Positions 8,598 to 18,185 of a stretch of 64,000 bases of DNA are shown here, in pieces. Every line of letters starts with the position of its first letter. The first letter of the stretch is position 1. A model generated the notes under the pieces. It was not told the origin of the DNA, searched no databases, and saw nothing but the letters and a program-made list of their open reading frames with translations. Source of the DNA: Lachnospiraceae bacterium (GTDB taxonomy: Bacteria; Bacillota; Clostridia; Lachnospirales; Lachnospiraceae); assembly GCA_017500935.1 (NCBI GenBank), contig JAFVXW010000005.1, positions 39,095 to 103,094 on the forward strand, written 5' to 3'. Both the position numbers and the translations under genes were made by a program.

Positions 8598-9506
8598 ATG
8601 GATCTCAACATGCTTACATACTATTTACTCTATATTATTTCACTGATCGTGACCGGTGTGAACACCACCTATCTTTATAAGAAATTTCAGCTGACAGCCG
8701 GAACTGGACTGGCAGCCAGTATTCTTTACATGATCGTAAACGGCGTGATCTCCGCGATCCTGCCGGCAGTTGTGCTTCTTTTCAGCCCTGAATCCTTTGA
8801 AACAACTGTGTACTCTCTGATTTTTGCGGCTGCGACTGTGATCGTGGCAGCGCTGAGTACCATTCTGATGTTTAAGGCTTACGAAAAAGGCCAGATTGCC
8901 ATTGCCAACATCTGTACCACAGTGGGCGGTATTGTGCTGCAGTGTGCATGGGGCGTTATCTTTTTGAAGGAAGACTTTTCTGTCAAGGATCTGGTTGCGA
9001 TCGTGATCATGCTGATCGCGGTATTCCTGATCATGGACCGCAACGGTGAAAAAGCGGACAAAAAGCTGATCTGGCTGTATGTGCTGATCGTACTCTGCTC
9101 CTGCGCGGTGAATATGTTCAGTAAGCAGCATCAGGTGGAAACCAATTTCGCAACAGTCAATACCTTAAGCTACAGCATCTGGATCGGCGTGATCCGTACG
9201 GTTTTGTTTGCGGCATGCATTCCGTATGTTCTGATAAAGCAGGGCAAAAATGCATTCCGTTTTCCGAAGAATGCAGTTGGCTATGCAGCAGGATCTTCTG
9301 TTTTCAGCGGAGGCTGCTACATCATTCAGCTGTTTACCGCAGTTGTGCTGCCCATCGTTATCACCTCTCCGTTAAGCACCGGTGTGGGCATTCTTATGAG
9401 TACCCTGCTGCCCTGGTTTGTTTACCATGAAAAAATGAATAAGAAACAGATTGCCGGTGTTTCTTTGAGTCTGATCGGCAGTGTGCTGTTTTTGATCACA
9501 GTATAA
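8598..9506 (+). CDS. EamA/DMT superfamily transporter
   Basis: A 302-residue membrane protein with about ten TM helices in two EamA-type halves, the second ending in a motif close to VSLSLIGSVLFLI. DMT carriers move small metabolites across the inner membrane, and the substrate is unknown. It lies 42 bases after the cbiG-like gene and may be co-transcribed. No strong ribosome site precedes the ATG; an in-frame ATG four codons later (MLTYYLLY) is equally possible. Confidence 0.88.
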   Translation: MDLNMLTYYLLYIISLIVTGVNTTYLYKKFQLTAGTGLAASILYMIVNGVISAILPAVVLLFSPESFETTVYSLIFAAATVIVAALSTILMFKAYEKGQIAIANICTTVGGIVLQCAWGVIFLKEDFSVKDLVAIVIMLIAVFLIMDRNGEKADKKLIWLYVLIVLCSCAVNMFSKQHQVETNFATVNTLSYSIWIGVIRTVLFAACIPYVLIKQGKNAFRFPKNAVGYAAGSSVFSGGCYIIQLFTAVVLPIVITSPLSTGVGILMSTLLPWFVYHEKMNKKQIAGVSLSLIGSVLFLITV

Positions 9507-9525
9507 ACTGACAACGAAAAATAAG

Positions 9526-9555
9526 AGAACCTGTTTTTATAACAGGTTCTTTTTC
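9526..9555 (+). terminator. Terminator after the EamA gene
   Basis: A perfect 10-bp stem AGAACCTGTT / AACAGGTTCT is followed by a T-run. The next gene's ribosome site starts just behind it. Confidence 0.85.
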
Positions 9556-9570
9556 AAAAAGGAGGGTCTT

Positions 9571-11604
9571 ATGGTTACAGTAGAAAATGGAAAGTTGGTC
9601 CGTTATTATGACGGAGAAAAACTGCAGATTGAGTGTTGGGGAAAAGACAGTTTTCGCGTGAGAGTTACCAGATTTAATCGTTTCACGGATGAAAACTGGG
9701 CACTGATCGAACAGGAGCCGCTGGAAGCTGAAATTAAAGTAAGAGCAGCGAAGGAAGAAAAAAGTGATCTCAAAGTCAATGCGGAGGAAAAGATCATCGG
9801 GGATTCCGCAACGATCACCAACGGTAATATCTGTGCTGAGATCCGCGAAAACGGAAAACTTGTATTTTATAATAAAGAAGGAAAGCTTCTTTTGGCAGAG
9901 TATGAATATGAACGTCAGTCCAGCCTTGGGATCAATACCAGAGAGTTAAAGGGTCCCATGGGCAACTGCAAAGCCAGCATGAAATGGTGTTCTGATCCGG
10001 AAGAAATGCTGTTTGGTATGGGACAGTATCAGAACGGTATCTTTAATCTGAAAGGGGCTTTTCTGGAACTGGCGCAGCGAAATTCCCAGGCAAGCGTACC
10101 GTTTGTTTACTCCAGCCTGGGTTACGGATTTTTCTGGAACAATCCCGCTATCGGCAAGGTTATGTTTGGTACTAACATGACCGAATGGGAGGCTTATTCC
10201 ACCAGACAGATTGATTTCTGGATCACTGCTGCAGATACCCCTGCACAGGTGCTTTCCAGATATATGGAAGTGACCGGAAAACCGCCTGTGATGCCTGAAC
10301 ACGGACTTGGCTTCTGGCAGTGTAAGCTTCGCTATCAGACGCAGGAAGAGCTTTTGGAAGTGGCAAGAGAGTATCACAGAAGAGGTATTCCGCTGGATGT
10401 GATCATTGCGGATTTCTTCCACTGGACTTTGGAAGGCACCTGGGCCTTTGATCCTCAGTACTGGCCTGATCCCAAGGCAATGGTGGAGGAACTCAATGCC
10501 ATGGGAACCAAACTGATGGTTTCTATATGGCCTACGGTTTCTGTTTATTCTCCCAATTATCAGGAAATGAAGGACAAGGGATATCTGATCCGCAGTGAAA
10601 CCGGTGTCAAAGTGAATATGCTCATGATCGATCCCACTTCTTTTACGGATGCGACCAATCCCGGAGCAAGAGAGTATCTCTGGAATAAGGTAAAAGAAAA
10701 TTATGTTTCCTACGGTATTACCGATTTCTGGCTGGATGTGGCAGAACCGGAGTATTCCAGCTATGATTTTGAAAACTACCGTTATTATAAGGGGGCAAAT
10801 CTGGAAGTAGGCAATGAGTACCCTGCAATGTACACAAAGACCTTCTTTGACGGATTAAAGGAGGAAGGTGTCAATGCCGTAAATCTGGTTCGCTGTGCAT
10901 GGGCAGGAAGTCAGCGTTACGGTGCGCTTGTCTGGTCCGGTGATATCAATTCTGATTTTGAAACCTTCAAAAAACAGATCATCTGCGGTATGCAGATGGC
11001 AATGGCGGGTATTCCCTGGTGGACCACCGATATCGGCGGCTTCCATAATGGCAATATTCATGATCCTGCATTCCAGGAACTTCTCATCAGATGGTTCCAG
11101 TACGGTGCATTCTGTCCCGTTATGCGTCTGCACGGCTGCAGACATCCTGAAAAAGCACCTATGAGTAATGTGGGCGGCGGACGCTGCGCGTCCGGTGCGG
11201 AAAATGAGATCTGGTCTTATGGCGAAGCTAATTATGAGATCATGAAGAGTTATATTGAACTGCGTGAGCGTATGAGACCTTATACCAGAGCAGTGATGGA
11301 TAAGGCAAGCGCTGAAGGATGCCCGATCATTCGCCCGCTGTTCTACAATTTCCCTGCAGACAAGGCTGCGTGGGAGATCAAAGACCAGTTTATGTTCGGC
11401 GATGACATTTTAGTGGCACCTGTTACAGAGGCCGGACAGACTGAGAAAAAAGTGTATGTGCCTGCGGGTTCTGACTGGGCGGATGCACTGACCGGTGAGA
11501 TTTATAAAGGCGGACAGTGGATCACAACGGATACACCCATTGAAAAGATTCCTGTATATGTGCGCGCGGACAGATATGAAGAACTTAAATACATTTTCGG
11601 ATAA
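9571..11604 (+). CDS. Glycoside hydrolase family 31 (alpha-xylosidase/alpha-glucosidase type)
   Basis: A 677-residue enzyme without signal peptide, so probably cytoplasmic. It has the GH31 order: N-terminal beta-sandwich, (beta/alpha)8 barrel from about residue 240, and a C-terminal beta-domain. The nucleophile motif FWLDVAEPE gives Asp389. The acid/base motif WSGD gives Asp458, and GIPWWTTDIGGF follows as in the family. The sequence is closest in style to YicI/XylS alpha-xylosidases, but specificity is not proven. AAGGAGG sets the start. It is followed after 30 bases by a CE4-type deacetylase. Confidence 0.92.
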   Translation: MVTVENGKLVRYYDGEKLQIECWGKDSFRVRVTRFNRFTDENWALIEQEPLEAEIKVRAAKEEKSDLKVNAEEKIIGDSATITNGNICAEIRENGKLVFYNKEGKLLLAEYEYERQSSLGINTRELKGPMGNCKASMKWCSDPEEMLFGMGQYQNGIFNLKGAFLELAQRNSQASVPFVYSSLGYGFFWNNPAIGKVMFGTNMTEWEAYSTRQIDFWITAADTPAQVLSRYMEVTGKPPVMPEHGLGFWQCKLRYQTQEELLEVAREYHRRGIPLDVIIADFFHWTLEGTWAFDPQYWPDPKAMVEELNAMGTKLMVSIWPTVSVYSPNYQEMKDKGYLIRSETGVKVNMLMIDPTSFTDATNPGAREYLWNKVKENYVSYGITDFWLDVAEPEYSSYDFENYRYYKGANLEVGNEYPAMYTKTFFDGLKEEGVNAVNLVRCAWAGSQRYGALVWSGDINSDFETFKKQIICGMQMAMAGIPWWTTDIGGFHNGNIHDPAFQELLIRWFQYGAFCPVMRLHGCRHPEKAPMSNVGGGRCASGAENEIWSYGEANYEIMKSYIELRERMRPYTRAVMDKASAEGCPIIRPLFYNFPADKAAWEIKDQFMFGDDILVAPVTEAGQTEKKVYVPAGSDWADALTGEIYKGGQWITTDTPIEKIPVYVRADRYEELKYIFG

Positions 11605-11634
11605 CGATTGTGTTGGAAGTAAGGGGAAAAAACG

Positions 11635-12345
11635 ATGTTCAACGGTAAAATGAAAGCACTGACTTTTAGCTATGATGACGGCGTGACACAGGATATCCGT
11701 TTGATCGAGCTTTTTAACAAATACGGCATGAAAGCGACTTTTAATATCAACAGTGAACTTTTGGGAAAAGAAGGTGCTCTGATTCGTGAGGGTGTTCATG
11801 TCAACCACACCAAAAATAACCCTGAAGATCTGAAACATATTTATGCGGGACACGAAGTGGCAGTTCATACCCTGACCCATCCCAATTTACGTCTGGTGGA
11901 AGAAGATGCCGAGGTGATCCGTCAGGTAGAACAGGACCGCATCAAGCTCAGTGAACTGTGCGGCTATGAGGTTGTGGGTATGGCATATCCCTGCGGCGGC
12001 GATTGCTTTGATGAAAGAGTCAAGAAGCTGATCCGGGAAAACACCGGCGTGAAGTATTCCAGAACCACCAATTCCACCTTCGATTTTGATCTGCAGACAG
12101 ATCTTGTGGAATTTAACCCCAGTGTATACCATCATGTGGAATTTGACAAAATGATCGAGCTGGGAAAACAGTTTCTGGATTTAAAGACTGACAAGCCGCA
12201 GATTTACTATGTATGGGGACATGCATATGAATTTGATATCTATCAGAACTGGGATAAATTCGAGGCATTCCTGGAAATGATGAGCGGCAGGGATGATATC
12301 TGCTACTGTACCAATACAGAAGCACTGCTGGCTGGAAAGATCTAA
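11635..12345 (+). CDS. Polysaccharide deacetylase family (CE4, NodB-like) protein
   Basis: A 236-residue protein without signal peptide. The metal-binding triad is visible: FSYDDG (Asp14/Asp15) and HTLTHP (His78 and His82). CE4 enzymes remove N- or O-acetyl groups from carbohydrates. Lack of an export signal and its place behind a cytoplasmic GH31 suggest it acts on internalised oligosaccharides rather than the cell wall. This is inference. Confidence 0.88.
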   Translation: MFNGKMKALTFSYDDGVTQDIRLIELFNKYGMKATFNINSELLGKEGALIREGVHVNHTKNNPEDLKHIYAGHEVAVHTLTHPNLRLVEEDAEVIRQVEQDRIKLSELCGYEVVGMAYPCGGDCFDERVKKLIRENTGVKYSRTTNSTFDFDLQTDLVEFNPSVYHHVEFDKMIELGKQFLDLKTDKPQIYYVWGHAYEFDIYQNWDKFEAFLEMMSGRDDICYCTNTEALLAGKI

Positions 12346-12363
12346 TTTTTATTTGTACAACAT

Positions 12364-12422
12364 AAAAAAGAGCTGGAGCAGAGTGACGGATTACAAAACC
12401 GTCATTCTGCACAGCTCTTTTT
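12364..12422. terminator. Bidirectional terminator
   Basis: A long imperfect hairpin (AAAAAGAGCTG ... CAGCTCTTTTTT, with an inner GACGG/CCGTC pairing) lies between convergent genes. It can serve both the deacetylase gene and the LuxR-type gene. Confidence 0.85.
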
Positions 12423-12461
12423 TGTATGGTGTGAAAAAGCTTGTTGAGGCAGGGGAGAAGT

Positions 12462-13982
12462 CTATTGTTCATCATCTGCTTTCAGACGGTTGATCAGCGC
12501 GGCAAGTTCAAGGCGGCTGTGTACGTTCATCTTACGATAGATGTTTTTGGTGTGGTCTTTTACTGTATGTTCGGAAATAAAAAGGGCTTTGGCGATATCG
12601 CCGTTGCTGTATCCATGACAGATCAGATCGACAACTTCCTGTTCCCGGCGGGAAAGAAGGGAGAGAGGGCTAAGAACAGCAGACTGGCTGGCGGCAGTTT
12701 CTGCGGTCGGTTCAGAAACAGGCTCTGTTTTGAGAGGCTGAGGCTCTCTGGCAGCGGCTGTAGATTCTGTAGAAACGGCAGAAGAAAGATGCGTAGCAGC
12801 TGTGGTATGCTGCGCTGTGTCAGCAGTCGTCTCCGGAAGCTTACGATGCAGGGTATACAGGAAGTAAGGCTCAAACTGCAGGTAAATGATAACCAGTATG
12901 ACCATGATGACTGCATAAGTCAGATAAAGTATGGACGGCGCGTCGCGGAAGAGTTCCACCATAGTGCCCTGCACGATCACAGCTAAAACTGCCAGACCAA
13001 TGGTGATCGGGGACAGGTAGCGGGATGGATAGGTTTTCATCAGCACGGTACTGTAAAGCGGCACCATCTGACAGGATACCATTGCAAAGCCGATAAAGGC
13101 GCATCCAATATAAGCAAATGCCGGTATAGAAACAGAAGCCAGCATAAACAGATAGCCGGTTCCGCCAAGCCCGATGAAGATGGAGACGCAGCGGAAAGGA
13201 TGGATATTTGCTTTTTTATAAAGAAGATACAGCAATAAGCTTGTGAAGGCATCTACGGAATAGGAGATAAAGACACCATGCTTAACTTCGGCGGAGATGG
13301 CCGGACCGGATACTCCCATGAGGGAAGCGATAAAAATTAAAATAAAAGTTCCGGCAAGCAGTTTTTTGGGCGTGGTAAAACCATCGCTTTTTTTTATGTA
13401 ACGGGGGCAGGCTCCTTTGTGTACGGGCAGACGGAAATAAAAGGTCAGCAGTAAGAGCAATGCCGCAATGGTGGTCAGGCGAAAGGCAGGGAAGGAAATG
13501 GGCAGGAATTCATTCTGCACAACCGCGATCAAAATAAGGGAGACACTGTATGCCAGAGTCAGGTATAGGATGGCGCTTTTTTCTGAAAGATAGTTGACCA
13601 GAATAAAGGTTTCAAAACCGATCAGAAAACAGCAGCTGAATACGTGAACATAGATCAGCAGCTTCAAGAATTCTGTGGAAAAGGGGAAAAACAAGCCCAG
13701 CATTGTAAACAGTGAAACAAGCACCGTCACACGGCAGGCTTTGATGACGGTGGCCGGTGAAAAAATCATCCATGCGATGGAGAAAAAATAAGCCAGTACG
13801 ATCAGCAGGGTGATATTGTCCATGGAAATCGGCAGCGGTGTCCGCCCGTCCAGCGTAAGGGATGGACCCATAAAATAAATAAAGCCCATCTGCCAGAAAC
13901 AGAACATGGAGAAGCATAAAAGCATCCATATGGGCTGTGAAAGTCTTTTTTTCTGGTTTTCCAAAAGAATAGAATAAATCAT
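12462..13982 (-). CDS. LuxR-type regulator with 12-TM MFS-like sensor domain
   Basis: A 506-residue protein. Residues 1 to about 375 form roughly twelve TM helices arranged like a major-facilitator carrier. A low-complexity Ala/Thr/Ser/Glu linker (about 390-430) follows, then a LuxR-type DNA-binding domain starting LLSRREQEVVDLI with the recognition helix region ISEHTVKDHTKNIYRKM. Such membrane-tethered LuxR proteins sense something in or across the membrane; no ligand is known. AAGGAG precedes the start. It is divergent from the zinc-ribbon operon and is a plausible regulator of it. Confidence 0.9.
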   Translation of the reverse strand: MIYSILLENQKKRLSQPIWMLLCFSMFCFWQMGFIYFMGPSLTLDGRTPLPISMDNITLLIVLAYFFSIAWMIFSPATVIKACRVTVLVSLFTMLGLFFPFSTEFLKLLIYVHVFSCCFLIGFETFILVNYLSEKSAILYLTLAYSVSLILIAVVQNEFLPISFPAFRLTTIAALLLLLTFYFRLPVHKGACPRYIKKSDGFTTPKKLLAGTFILIFIASLMGVSGPAISAEVKHGVFISYSVDAFTSLLLYLLYKKANIHPFRCVSIFIGLGGTGYLFMLASVSIPAFAYIGCAFIGFAMVSCQMVPLYSTVLMKTYPSRYLSPITIGLAVLAVIVQGTMVELFRDAPSILYLTYAVIMVILVIIYLQFEPYFLYTLHRKLPETTADTAQHTTAATHLSSAVSTESTAAAREPQPLKTEPVSEPTAETAASQSAVLSPLSLLSRREQEVVDLICHGYSNGDIAKALFISEHTVKDHTKNIYRKMNVHSRLELAALINRLKADDEQ

Positions 13983-14438
13983 GTGTAACTCCTTTTTCGA
14001 TGAATAAAACGAGAATAGATGGTAGTTTCCCTGTACAATTATGCAAGTTCCCTCGCCGGAATGGGGTGGAAACTGAGAAATCCCCCCTTTGTGGGATAGG
14101 AAATGGGAGGGGGACTATCTATGATAGAGATATACAGACCATAGTATTATCATTTGGATTCATAGTGTATATACAGACAGCATATCAAAAAACAGGAGTG
14201 ATTTCCAGTGCTGGTACGAAAAAACTGTTTTCTGTTACATATAACAGGAAAACTACTACAAATAACAGTAATACTGTAAATGAGTTCAGATTTATACGAA
14301 CAATACCGGAAAAACTGCTATACATGGCGCGAAACCATTGTTTCGGACAGCGGAAATAATACGGGTAATCAGGTAATATAATAATTAGTTTTATTTATAT
14401 CATGTATAGCATGATATGACAGGAATGGAGGTGGATGA
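13983..14438. promoter_or_regulatory. Divergent intergenic region with inverted repeats
   Basis: This 456-base gap separates the LuxR/MFS gene from the zinc-ribbon operon. A plus-strand open frame (14000-14359) has no family features and looks spurious. Two inverted repeats stand out. One is ATATCATG/CATGATAT (14397-14404 and 14410-14417), about 20 bases before the first gene. The other is ACAGTAATACTGT (14275-14287). Both are candidate operators. No convincing -35/-10 pair could be fixed. Confidence 0.4.
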
Positions 14439-14717
14439 GTGGGCGAAAATTGTGATGTGATGAAATATTTTGATTACGTGAAGCTTGCCAAAAAAGAGTT
14501 TCAGGCTTTGCTGGATGTTCATCCCGAGCTGTCCGCCCTGTCCGCAAAAGAACTGGAAGTATTTGAACTGCTTTTGACGGATAAGACAATGGTAATGATT
14601 GCAGAGGAGCTGTTTATCTCGCTTTCTGCGGTGCATTTTCATTGTAAAAATATTTATAAAAAGCTGAATGTTTCAAACAGGCGGCAGTTTTTGATCACGT
14701 ACAAGGATTTATGCTGA
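14439..14717 (+). CDS. Small stand-alone LuxR-type HTH protein
   Basis: A 92-residue protein consisting of a short N-terminal helix and a LuxR/GerE DNA-binding domain (about residues 30-90; LSAKELEVFELLL, then FISLSAVHFHCKNIYKKLNVSN). There is no receiver or sensor domain. The start is GTG, set by GGAGGTGG six bases upstream. As the first gene of the zinc-ribbon run it is probably its local regulator, perhaps acting with the divergent membrane LuxR protein. Confidence 0.82.
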   Translation: MGENCDVMKYFDYVKLAKKEFQALLDVHPELSALSAKELEVFELLLTDKTMVMIAEELFISLSAVHFHCKNIYKKLNVSNRRQFLITYKDLC

Positions 14718-14772
14718 TATGTCATCCGGACAAGGCGGCAAAGAAAAAAATATTTTACAGGAGGAGTGCAAC

Positions 14773-15333
14773 ATGGCATTTTTTGACAAACTGAATGATT
14801 TCGCAAAGAACATTGGGGATAAGACCAATGATGCGATCGAGACGGGAAAACTTAACAGTAAGATCAACGCAGAGAATAACGCTGCAGGGGAAGAACTGAA
14901 AAAAATCGGTGCTTTCTATTATGAACAGTTTATGGCAGGTGAATTTGTGGCAGAGCAGGTTCTGGAATTTTGCCAGAATGCAAAGGCTCACTACGATGCG
15001 GCAGCGGCAGCACAGGCTGAGATCGACAAGATCAAGGCTGAAAGTGAAGCTGCAAAGGCGGCAGCAGCACAGGTACAGGCAGCTGCTCAGGCAGCGGCAG
15101 TACAGCCTATGCAGACTGCACCCGTAAATGCGGCACCTGCGGCAGAGGGGGAAGTAATCTGCAGTGCATGCGGCGCAGCAAATGCAGCCGGTGTGAAGTT
15201 CTGCAGAGAATGCGGCAATAAGATGGAAATTCCGGTTCCGGCAGCACCTGCAAAACGTTTCTGCACAGCATGCGGAACAGAAGTGGCACCTGGTGTCAGA
15301 TTCTGCCCGGAATGCGGCAGCAAAATGGAATAA
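14773..15333 (+). CDS. Cytosolic double zinc-ribbon protein with helical N-terminus
   Basis: A 186-residue protein. Residues 1-110 are helical, with an Ala/Lys/Glu coiled coil. The C-terminal part has two treble CxxC ribbons of the pattern CxxCGxxxxxGxxFCxxCG: ICSACG...FCRECG and FCTACG...FCPECG. No TM segment. The ATG at 14773 (protein start MAFFDKLNDF) has AGGAGG and is preferred over an upstream in-frame start. Such ribbons bind structural Zn2+ and mostly mediate protein contacts. The opening MAFFDKLNDFAKNIGDKTND is typical of small zinc-ribbon proteins in Clostridia; no function is established. Confidence 0.82.
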   Translation: MAFFDKLNDFAKNIGDKTNDAIETGKLNSKINAENNAAGEELKKIGAFYYEQFMAGEFVAEQVLEFCQNAKAHYDAAAAAQAEIDKIKAESEAAKAAAAQVQAAAQAAAVQPMQTAPVNAAPAAEGEVICSACGAANAAGVKFCRECGNKMEIPVPAAPAKRFCTACGTEVAPGVRFCPECGSKME

Positions 15334-15379
15334 CGGAACAAGTTCCGGTTTTCCATATTAAACGGAGGGAGGTATTTAT

Positions 15380-16465
15380 ATGAACGCAAAACAACTTTTT
15401 TCAAAAACAATGCCCTTTATCTGGGCTAAAATGCTTTTGGGCGGCGCAACGGTGCTGATCAGTGCCGTATTGCTGGCAATTTTTATGGGACTTGGCTGGC
15501 TGTTTGGTGAGAATGCGATGGTAATTATGTTCATTCTCTGGATTTCCGCAACAGGTGTGGTTCGCTATGCGATCATGCACTATATGGGATATCTGGTGAA
15601 AGCAGGACACATCGCAGTTATCGCAGAAGCCTGCTTTACCGGTCAGATTCCTGCCAATCAGGTTGAGTACGGCAAAAAAATGGTTACAGAGCGTTTTGCA
15701 ACCTCCAATATCTATTTTGCGGTGGATCAGCTTGTATCCGGTGCGGTAAAACAAATCCAGAACAAGATCGGCAAACTTGGAGACAAACTTGATTTTATCC
15801 CCGGAATGAACGCAGTGACCGGTGCAGCACAGTTTTTTGTCAGTATTTCCTTAGGTTACATAGATGAGTGCTGTCTGGGATGGACATTCTACAACAAAGA
15901 GCAGGGCGCATTTAAGAGCGCGGCTGACGGCGTTGTGATCTATGCACAGAACTGGAAAGTGCTTTTAAAAGATGCGGCAAAGACCATGCTGAAAGTCATT
16001 ATTCTGACCGTTGTTATTACACTGATCATTTTTGTGCCGGTCGGACTGTTGTTTAAACTGTTGAAATGGAGCGGATTTCTGGCATTTATGCTGGCGCTTT
16101 TGATCGCATGGGTTGTGAAGTTTGCGTTTATGGACAGCTATATCATGATTGAGATGATGGCATCCTACATGCAGGTGGCTCCTGCCACACAGATTACGTT
16201 CGATCTGTATTCCACACTGTGCACCTGGTCCTCCAAGTTTAAGGAACTGTTTAAAAAAGGACAGGAAGAAAGTCCTGCACCCGCTTATACAGCTGCATCG
16301 GCAGCAGGATCTGCAGCGCAGACATTTGAAACTGCGGCAGCTCCCGCAGCGCCTGTACAGAGAACGGAAGCATCAGCCGGTACTAAACCTGTTTTTTGCG
16401 GACAGTGCGGCGCAAAAAATGAAGCCGGAACCAAATTCTGCGGTTCCTGCGGCGCAAAGCTCTGA
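15380..16465 (+). CDS. Polytopic membrane protein with C-terminal zinc ribbon
   Basis: A 361-residue protein of unknown function. TM helices appear at about 16-40, 48-68, 210-230 and 235-255, with a possible amphipathic region between. A cytoplasmic Ala/Pro-rich linker (about 290-335) leads to one zinc ribbon, FCGQCGAKNEAGTKFCGSCG. The ribbon at the end of a flexible tether looks like a docking tag shared with the neighbours. The spacing of 46 bases and AGGGAGG support co-expression with the previous gene. Confidence 0.78.
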   Translation: MNAKQLFSKTMPFIWAKMLLGGATVLISAVLLAIFMGLGWLFGENAMVIMFILWISATGVVRYAIMHYMGYLVKAGHIAVIAEACFTGQIPANQVEYGKKMVTERFATSNIYFAVDQLVSGAVKQIQNKIGKLGDKLDFIPGMNAVTGAAQFFVSISLGYIDECCLGWTFYNKEQGAFKSAADGVVIYAQNWKVLLKDAAKTMLKVIILTVVITLIIFVPVGLLFKLLKWSGFLAFMLALLIAWVVKFAFMDSYIMIEMMASYMQVAPATQITFDLYSTLCTWSSKFKELFKKGQEESPAPAYTAASAAGSAAQTFETAAAPAAPVQRTEASAGTKPVFCGQCGAKNEAGTKFCGSCGAKL

Positions 16466-16588
16466 TCGGGTTTGTTGGATCTAAATACATAAAGTGCAGC
16501 CTGTCGCTTTTATGATGTGTTGAAGTTGATGCGGGCGGTTGGCGGTAACAGCCAGCTGCCCGTATGACATTTATGAAGGAGGATGATT

Positions 16589-18151
16589 ATGAGTAGATTT
16601 TGTACTGGATGTGGCGCCCCCATATCCGATAATAAAAAATTCTGTACAGAATGCGGAACACCTGTACCTGTTGAAGAAGCGGCAGCGGTTCAGGAAACAA
16701 TGATTGAGCAAATGCAGGAAGCGGCTGAGATTCCTGCAGAGACAGTGCAGCAGTCTGAGGCGGAAGCTGTATCTGTACCTTTGGCAGAACCTGTACAGCA
16801 GACAGAAGCTGTACAACCGACAGAACCTGTGCAGCCGGCACAGCCTGTTCGGCCCATGCAGCCGACTCCGGTGCAGCAGGTTTATCAGCAGACACCCGTA
16901 CAGCCCGCAAGACAGCAGGCTTCTGCACAGCAGACATATCAGCAGCCTTCGGCACAGCCGGTAAGGCAACAGCAGGCAAAGCAGTCTGCAAGACAACCCC
17001 AGGCAAGGCAGCAGCAGACATCCCAGCCTGCATATCAGCAGCCCCCAGTGCAGCAGGCAGCCTCCCAGCAGTATTATCAGCAGCCTACGGTACAGCCTGT
17101 GTACCAGCAGGCAGCGCCTGCATATGATCCGGACGCAGTACCTCCAAAGGGCAGTAAATATGAGCCGATCACAGCTGGCGGATACATAGGGATCATGTTG
17201 TTAATGTGTATTCCGATCATCGGTCTGATCCTGACGATCATCTGGGCGTGCGGCGGATGTAAAAAGGTTAATAAAAGGAATCTGGCAAAGGCAACCCTGA
17301 TCATGATGGCAATCAGCCTTGTGCTCAGTCTGATCATGGGATTTGTGGTAAAAAAGGTGATCAATTCTGCAATCGAAGCTTCCGGACTTGGCGCAGTCAT
17401 GTCTGAACTGGAAGGCAGCGGTCTGACACAGGAGCAGGAAGATGAAAGTGCTGGTGCACTTGGCGGTCTTCTTGGTCTTATCGGCGGCGGTTCTGATGAA
17501 GAAAACAGCCCGGCAACAGAACAGAACGGTTTATTCGGACAGAATGAATCTTCCGGACAGAGCGATGCTTCCGGACAAAGTGATTCTGCCGCACAAAGCA
17601 GCTCCAACGGGCAGGCAGCAGAATCTGACAGCTCTCTGGCGGATGCGCTTGGCGCATTGGCAATTCTTGCCGGTACAGCATCCGGGGATAACAGCAATGT
17701 GACCAACTCTGATATTGAAGAGTTACAGGCCCTTGGAGCGCTGATCGAAGGTCTGGAAGGTCTTGAAGGCAGCGGTGAGGAAAGCGGACTTGGCGATCTG
17801 ATCGACGGTGCGATCGCGGCAAATCAGGACGCAGAAGCACTCAATGACGGCTGGCCCAAAACTTTGCGTAATTATCCGGACGGAACAGCAACAGCAGTTG
17901 CTTCTTACCGTACAGAGATTACCGGAACGACCAAAGAAACCATGCTTGGCTGGATTGATCAGCTTAAGATCGATGGTTTTGAATTCCAGGATTTTTACGG
18001 ATTTGGTTTCTCTGAATCCGATATGCTGAGCATGGATGCATGGTGGGCATATGATGGAAAGACTTACTTAAGTGTTTCCTATTATGACGGCACAGTTACA
18101 GTGGATCATACCAAGGAACTTCCTGATCTGGAGAGTTATTTTGGGGGATGA
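16589..18151 (+). CDS. Zinc-ribbon membrane protein with Gln/Pro-rich linker
   Basis: A 520-residue protein. It starts with a zinc ribbon (CTGCG ... FCTECG, residues 5-23), followed by a Gln/Pro/Val-rich linker of about 150 residues. Two TM helices follow at about 193-215 and 228-250. Next is a Gly/Ser/Gln/Asp-rich, probably extracytoplasmic, segment, and a folded C-terminal domain (about 420-520) with aromatic motifs such as AWWAYDGKTYLSVSYYDG. AAGGAGG six bases before the second ATG sets the start. I do not recognise the C-terminal domain with certainty. The layout suggests a cytoplasmic ribbon linked across the membrane to an outside domain. Confidence 0.8.
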   Translation: MSRFCTGCGAPISDNKKFCTECGTPVPVEEAAAVQETMIEQMQEAAEIPAETVQQSEAEAVSVPLAEPVQQTEAVQPTEPVQPAQPVRPMQPTPVQQVYQQTPVQPARQQASAQQTYQQPSAQPVRQQQAKQSARQPQARQQQTSQPAYQQPPVQQAASQQYYQQPTVQPVYQQAAPAYDPDAVPPKGSKYEPITAGGYIGIMLLMCIPIIGLILTIIWACGGCKKVNKRNLAKATLIMMAISLVLSLIMGFVVKKVINSAIEASGLGAVMSELEGSGLTQEQEDESAGALGGLLGLIGGGSDEENSPATEQNGLFGQNESSGQSDASGQSDSAAQSSSNGQAAESDSSLADALGALAILAGTASGDNSNVTNSDIEELQALGALIEGLEGLEGSGEESGLGDLIDGAIAANQDAEALNDGWPKTLRNYPDGTATAVASYRTEITGTTKETMLGWIDQLKIDGFEFQDFYGFGFSESDMLSMDAWWAYDGKTYLSVSYYDGTVTVDHTKELPDLESYFGG

Positions 18152-18185
18152 TCCGATATCCTGAATGAAAAGATAGGAAAAAACA

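Noticed and set aside
14000-14359. 119-codon plus-strand frame in the divergent intergenic region
   Set aside because: No ribosome site, no family features, composition of non-coding DNA.
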